Assembly: GCA_029256485.1 (NCBI GenBank)
Contig: JAQSXU010000071.1
Coordinates: 1 to 27,775, forward strand
Direction: 5' to 3'
Length of the DNA: 27,775 bases
DNA from: Clostridiaceae bacterium
GTDB lineage: Bacteria; Bacillota_A; Clostridia; Clostridiales; Clostridiaceae
This document shows positions 26,191 through 27,775 of the stretch, piece after piece. Position 1 is the stretch's first letter. Each line of letters starts with the position of its first letter. A program made the position numbers and the translations under genes. The notes under the pieces are model-generated. The model was not told the DNA's origin, searched no databases, and was given only the letters and a program-made list of their open reading frames with translations.

Positions 26191-27585
26191 TCAAATACTT
26201 TTTTTATTCCATCTATTTTTATAAGCTTTTTCTAAAAAATCAGGTTTATTAAGATACACTTCTAAAATATCTCTCAAAAATTCCACAAAATATCTCTCAT
26301 CTTTGTTATTCCCTAGTGTTTTATACCCTGAGCCTCTTTTAAGGTAATCAGATGATGCTACCTTATACCATTTTTCAAATTGCAATTCTTCATTTCCAAC
26401 TGCAATTTTAGTAATATTTTTTCCAATAAACTCTACAGTACCCCCTGATATATGAAGTTTTCCTAGATATTTTCCTCTAAATCCTGATCCCTTCCCATCA
26501 CTTAAACATACATCAGTGTTTATACTCATCTGAAATGCCTTGAAAATATCTGAACCTTTAATATACATAATTGTTGGATTAAGAGGCGACGGGCAAATTT
26601 CAATTAGTTTTAATTTTGACACACTGCCTTTTCTAACTCCCCCATTTAAAACTCCACTGTTAATAATAGCTAAATCACAGTGCATAAAATCTTTTAATCC
26701 ATCAGCTAATAAGTTTGATATTGGATTTTCTTCAATTACATCATGCCACATGTCCATATTAATACTATATAGCGGTTTACTTAGATTTTCTTCTGCAGTG
26801 CCTTTGTTTTTAATTAAACACTGTAAAACCTCTGAATTTATTTCAGTATTATTATCAATTTTTATATTTTCATCGGTAAAATTTTTTATTATGTACTTGT
26901 GCTGCTGCTTTTCAAATTCTAAATCTAATTTTCCCAGCCATTCCCCATAACATCCTGACATATGGACAATGGTATTATTTATAAATTCAGCTTTTTCCAT
27001 AACTTTATGGCTGTGGCCATCAACAATAATATTAATTTCATCAAATGTTGAAGCTATTTCTCTGTCTTCTATCAGTCCCAGATGAGATAATAAAATACAA
27101 ATATCATATTTTCCTTTATTTACTGCCAGCTCATGTTCAATTGCTTTTATGTATTCCACTGTGCATAAATTATTTAGAAAATAAAAATCACTGTTTGGTG
27201 AGGTACCTATTATTAAAAATTTTACTCCACCTTTTTCAATAATTACACTGCTCTTAGTCCCTTCAATGGTGCTCAAATCCATATTTCTTAAATTGCATGT
27301 TAAAAATGGCATATGGCTGTATTGGATTATATTTTTTAAAGTTTCTGTGCCCTCATTGGTCTCATTATTTCCTATGGAAAGGGCATCATATTCTCCAATA
27401 TTTAATAATTCCGCTCCTGCTGCTCCATTTGTGCCCTGCAGCTCTACACTCTTAAAATCATTAAAATCCCCCGCATCTAATATAATAGTGTTTTCATCTT
27501 TTAACTGTTTTAATTTTGTTACTATTCTGCCATAATTATGGAAGTTGCTATGGATGTCATTTGTGTGCAAAATTGTAATATTCAT
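26191..27585 (-). CDS. Metallophosphatase of the 5'-nucleotidase/UshA family (YunD-like)
   Basis: 464 residues, equal to B. subtilis YunD (about 462). It has no signal peptide, so it is expected in the cytosol, unlike secreted UshA. Two-metal calcineurin-like motifs are visible: HTNDIHSNF (Asp10, His12), LDAGDF (37-41), IGNNE (72-75; most of the family has GNHE), LLSHLG, and VDGHSHK. A C-terminal 5'-nucleotidase domain follows (NLLADGLKDFMHCDLAIINSG; YLKRGSGYKTLG). Substrate unknown; nucleotides or cyclic nucleotides are typical for relatives. ATG at 27583-27585 with GGGGGAG five bases upstream, 31 bases after the EamA transporter gene. Confidence 0.9.
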   Translation of the reverse strand: MNITILHTNDIHSNFHNYGRIVTKLKQLKDENTIILDAGDFNDFKSVELQGTNGAAGAELLNIGEYDALSIGNNETNEGTETLKNIIQYSHMPFLTCNLRNMDLSTIEGTKSSVIIEKGGVKFLIIGTSPNSDFYFLNNLCTVEYIKAIEHELAVNKGKYDICILLSHLGLIEDREIASTFDEINIIVDGHSHKVMEKAEFINNTIVHMSGCYGEWLGKLDLEFEKQQHKYIIKNFTDENIKIDNNTEINSEVLQCLIKNKGTAEENLSKPLYSINMDMWHDVIEENPISNLLADGLKDFMHCDLAIINSGVLNGGVRKGSVSKLKLIEICPSPLNPTIMYIKGSDIFKAFQMSINTDVCLSDGKGSGFRGKYLGKLHISGGTVEFIGKNITKIAVGNEELQFEKWYKVASSDYLKRGSGYKTLGNNKDERYFVEFLRDILEVYLNKPDFLEKAYKNRWNKKSI

Positions 27586-27616
27586 TATTACTCCCCCAAA
27601 TACAATTGTTTATATC

Positions 27617-27775
27617 TTATTTCCTGTTTGAAATAAAATCTACTAAAAATGTTGATAATAGAATTAATATTCCTCCAATGCCCTGCAGTAATGATAATTT
27701 CTCGCTAAAAAATATCATTCCAAAAATAACAGCTGAAATAGGATCAATGTAACTTAATAAAGATACCTTTTGGGC
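27617..27775 (-). CDS. EamA/DMT-family transporter, C-terminal part
   Basis: Partial gene cut by the right window edge; 52 residues and TAA at 27617-27619. The text LLSYIDPISAVIFGMIFFSEKLSLLQGIGGILILLSTFLVD fits the last two membrane segments of EamA transporters (in short form SYIDPISAV, SEKLSLLQGIGG). It ends with a short polar tail FISNRK. Substrate cannot be told. Probably the upstream partner of the YunD-like gene. Confidence 0.75.
   Translation of the reverse strand, partial: AQKVSLLSYIDPISAVIFGMIFFSEKLSLLQGIGGILILLSTFLVDFISNRK

Overview
The window looks like chromosomal DNA of a spore-forming Clostridium (Clostridium sensu stricto or a close relative). The DNA is very AT-rich and nearly all genes lie on the minus strand with strong GGAGG-type ribosome binding sites. 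Family resemblances point the same way: an alpha/beta-type small acid-soluble spore protein, GlpP and GlcT-type antitermination, and a PTS-dependent dihydroxyacetone kinase. No rRNA, tRNA, CRISPR array or prophage was seen. Species was not determined.

Layout, left to right: (1) 1-193, end of a spore protein gene (+) with its terminator. (2) 276-5420, minus strand: a putative M16 peptidase, a RecJ-like exonuclease and an orphan PAS histidine kinase. (3) 5555-6730, a decayed IS1595-type insertion sequence whose transposase core is replaced by a small hairpin repeat, with a second repeat copy beside it. (4) 6748-8586, a KimA-like potassium transporter with a long leader that shows no c-di-AMP riboswitch but a possible 9-codon leader ORF. 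(5) 9040-14402, the glycerol locus: dhaK-dhaL-dhaM followed by glpF-glpP-glpK. (6) 14673-16715, a sigma-54 activator with an HPr-like N-terminus. (7) 16721-21610, topoisomerase IV genes parE-parC, transcribed into the activator gene. (8) 21839-23766, a small membrane-anchored unknown, a PHP-family phosphoesterase and a holin-like small protein. (9) 23899-26106, a glucose-type PTS permease (EIICBA) with a GlcT-type RNA antiterminator in its leader. (10) 26191-27775, a YunD-like metallophosphatase and the end of an EamA transporter.

The glycerol locus is the most interesting part. GlpF imports glycerol and GlpK makes glycerol 3-phosphate; GlpP probably controls a terminator in the glpF leader. 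DhaKLM phosphorylates dihydroxyacetone with phosphate from PEP by way of the PTS. A very good sigma-54 promoter lies just before dhaK, and the activator encoded upstream carries an HPr-like domain that keeps the phosphorylatable His and the regulatory Ser. I infer that it reads PTS phosphorylation, perhaps through DhaM, and so ties dha expression to dihydroxyacetone flux. Three cre-like sites suggest CcpA repression over the same locus.

Several start codons were moved downstream of the longest ORF because the Shine-Dalgarno sequence lies inside the longer version. These choices are noted per gene.
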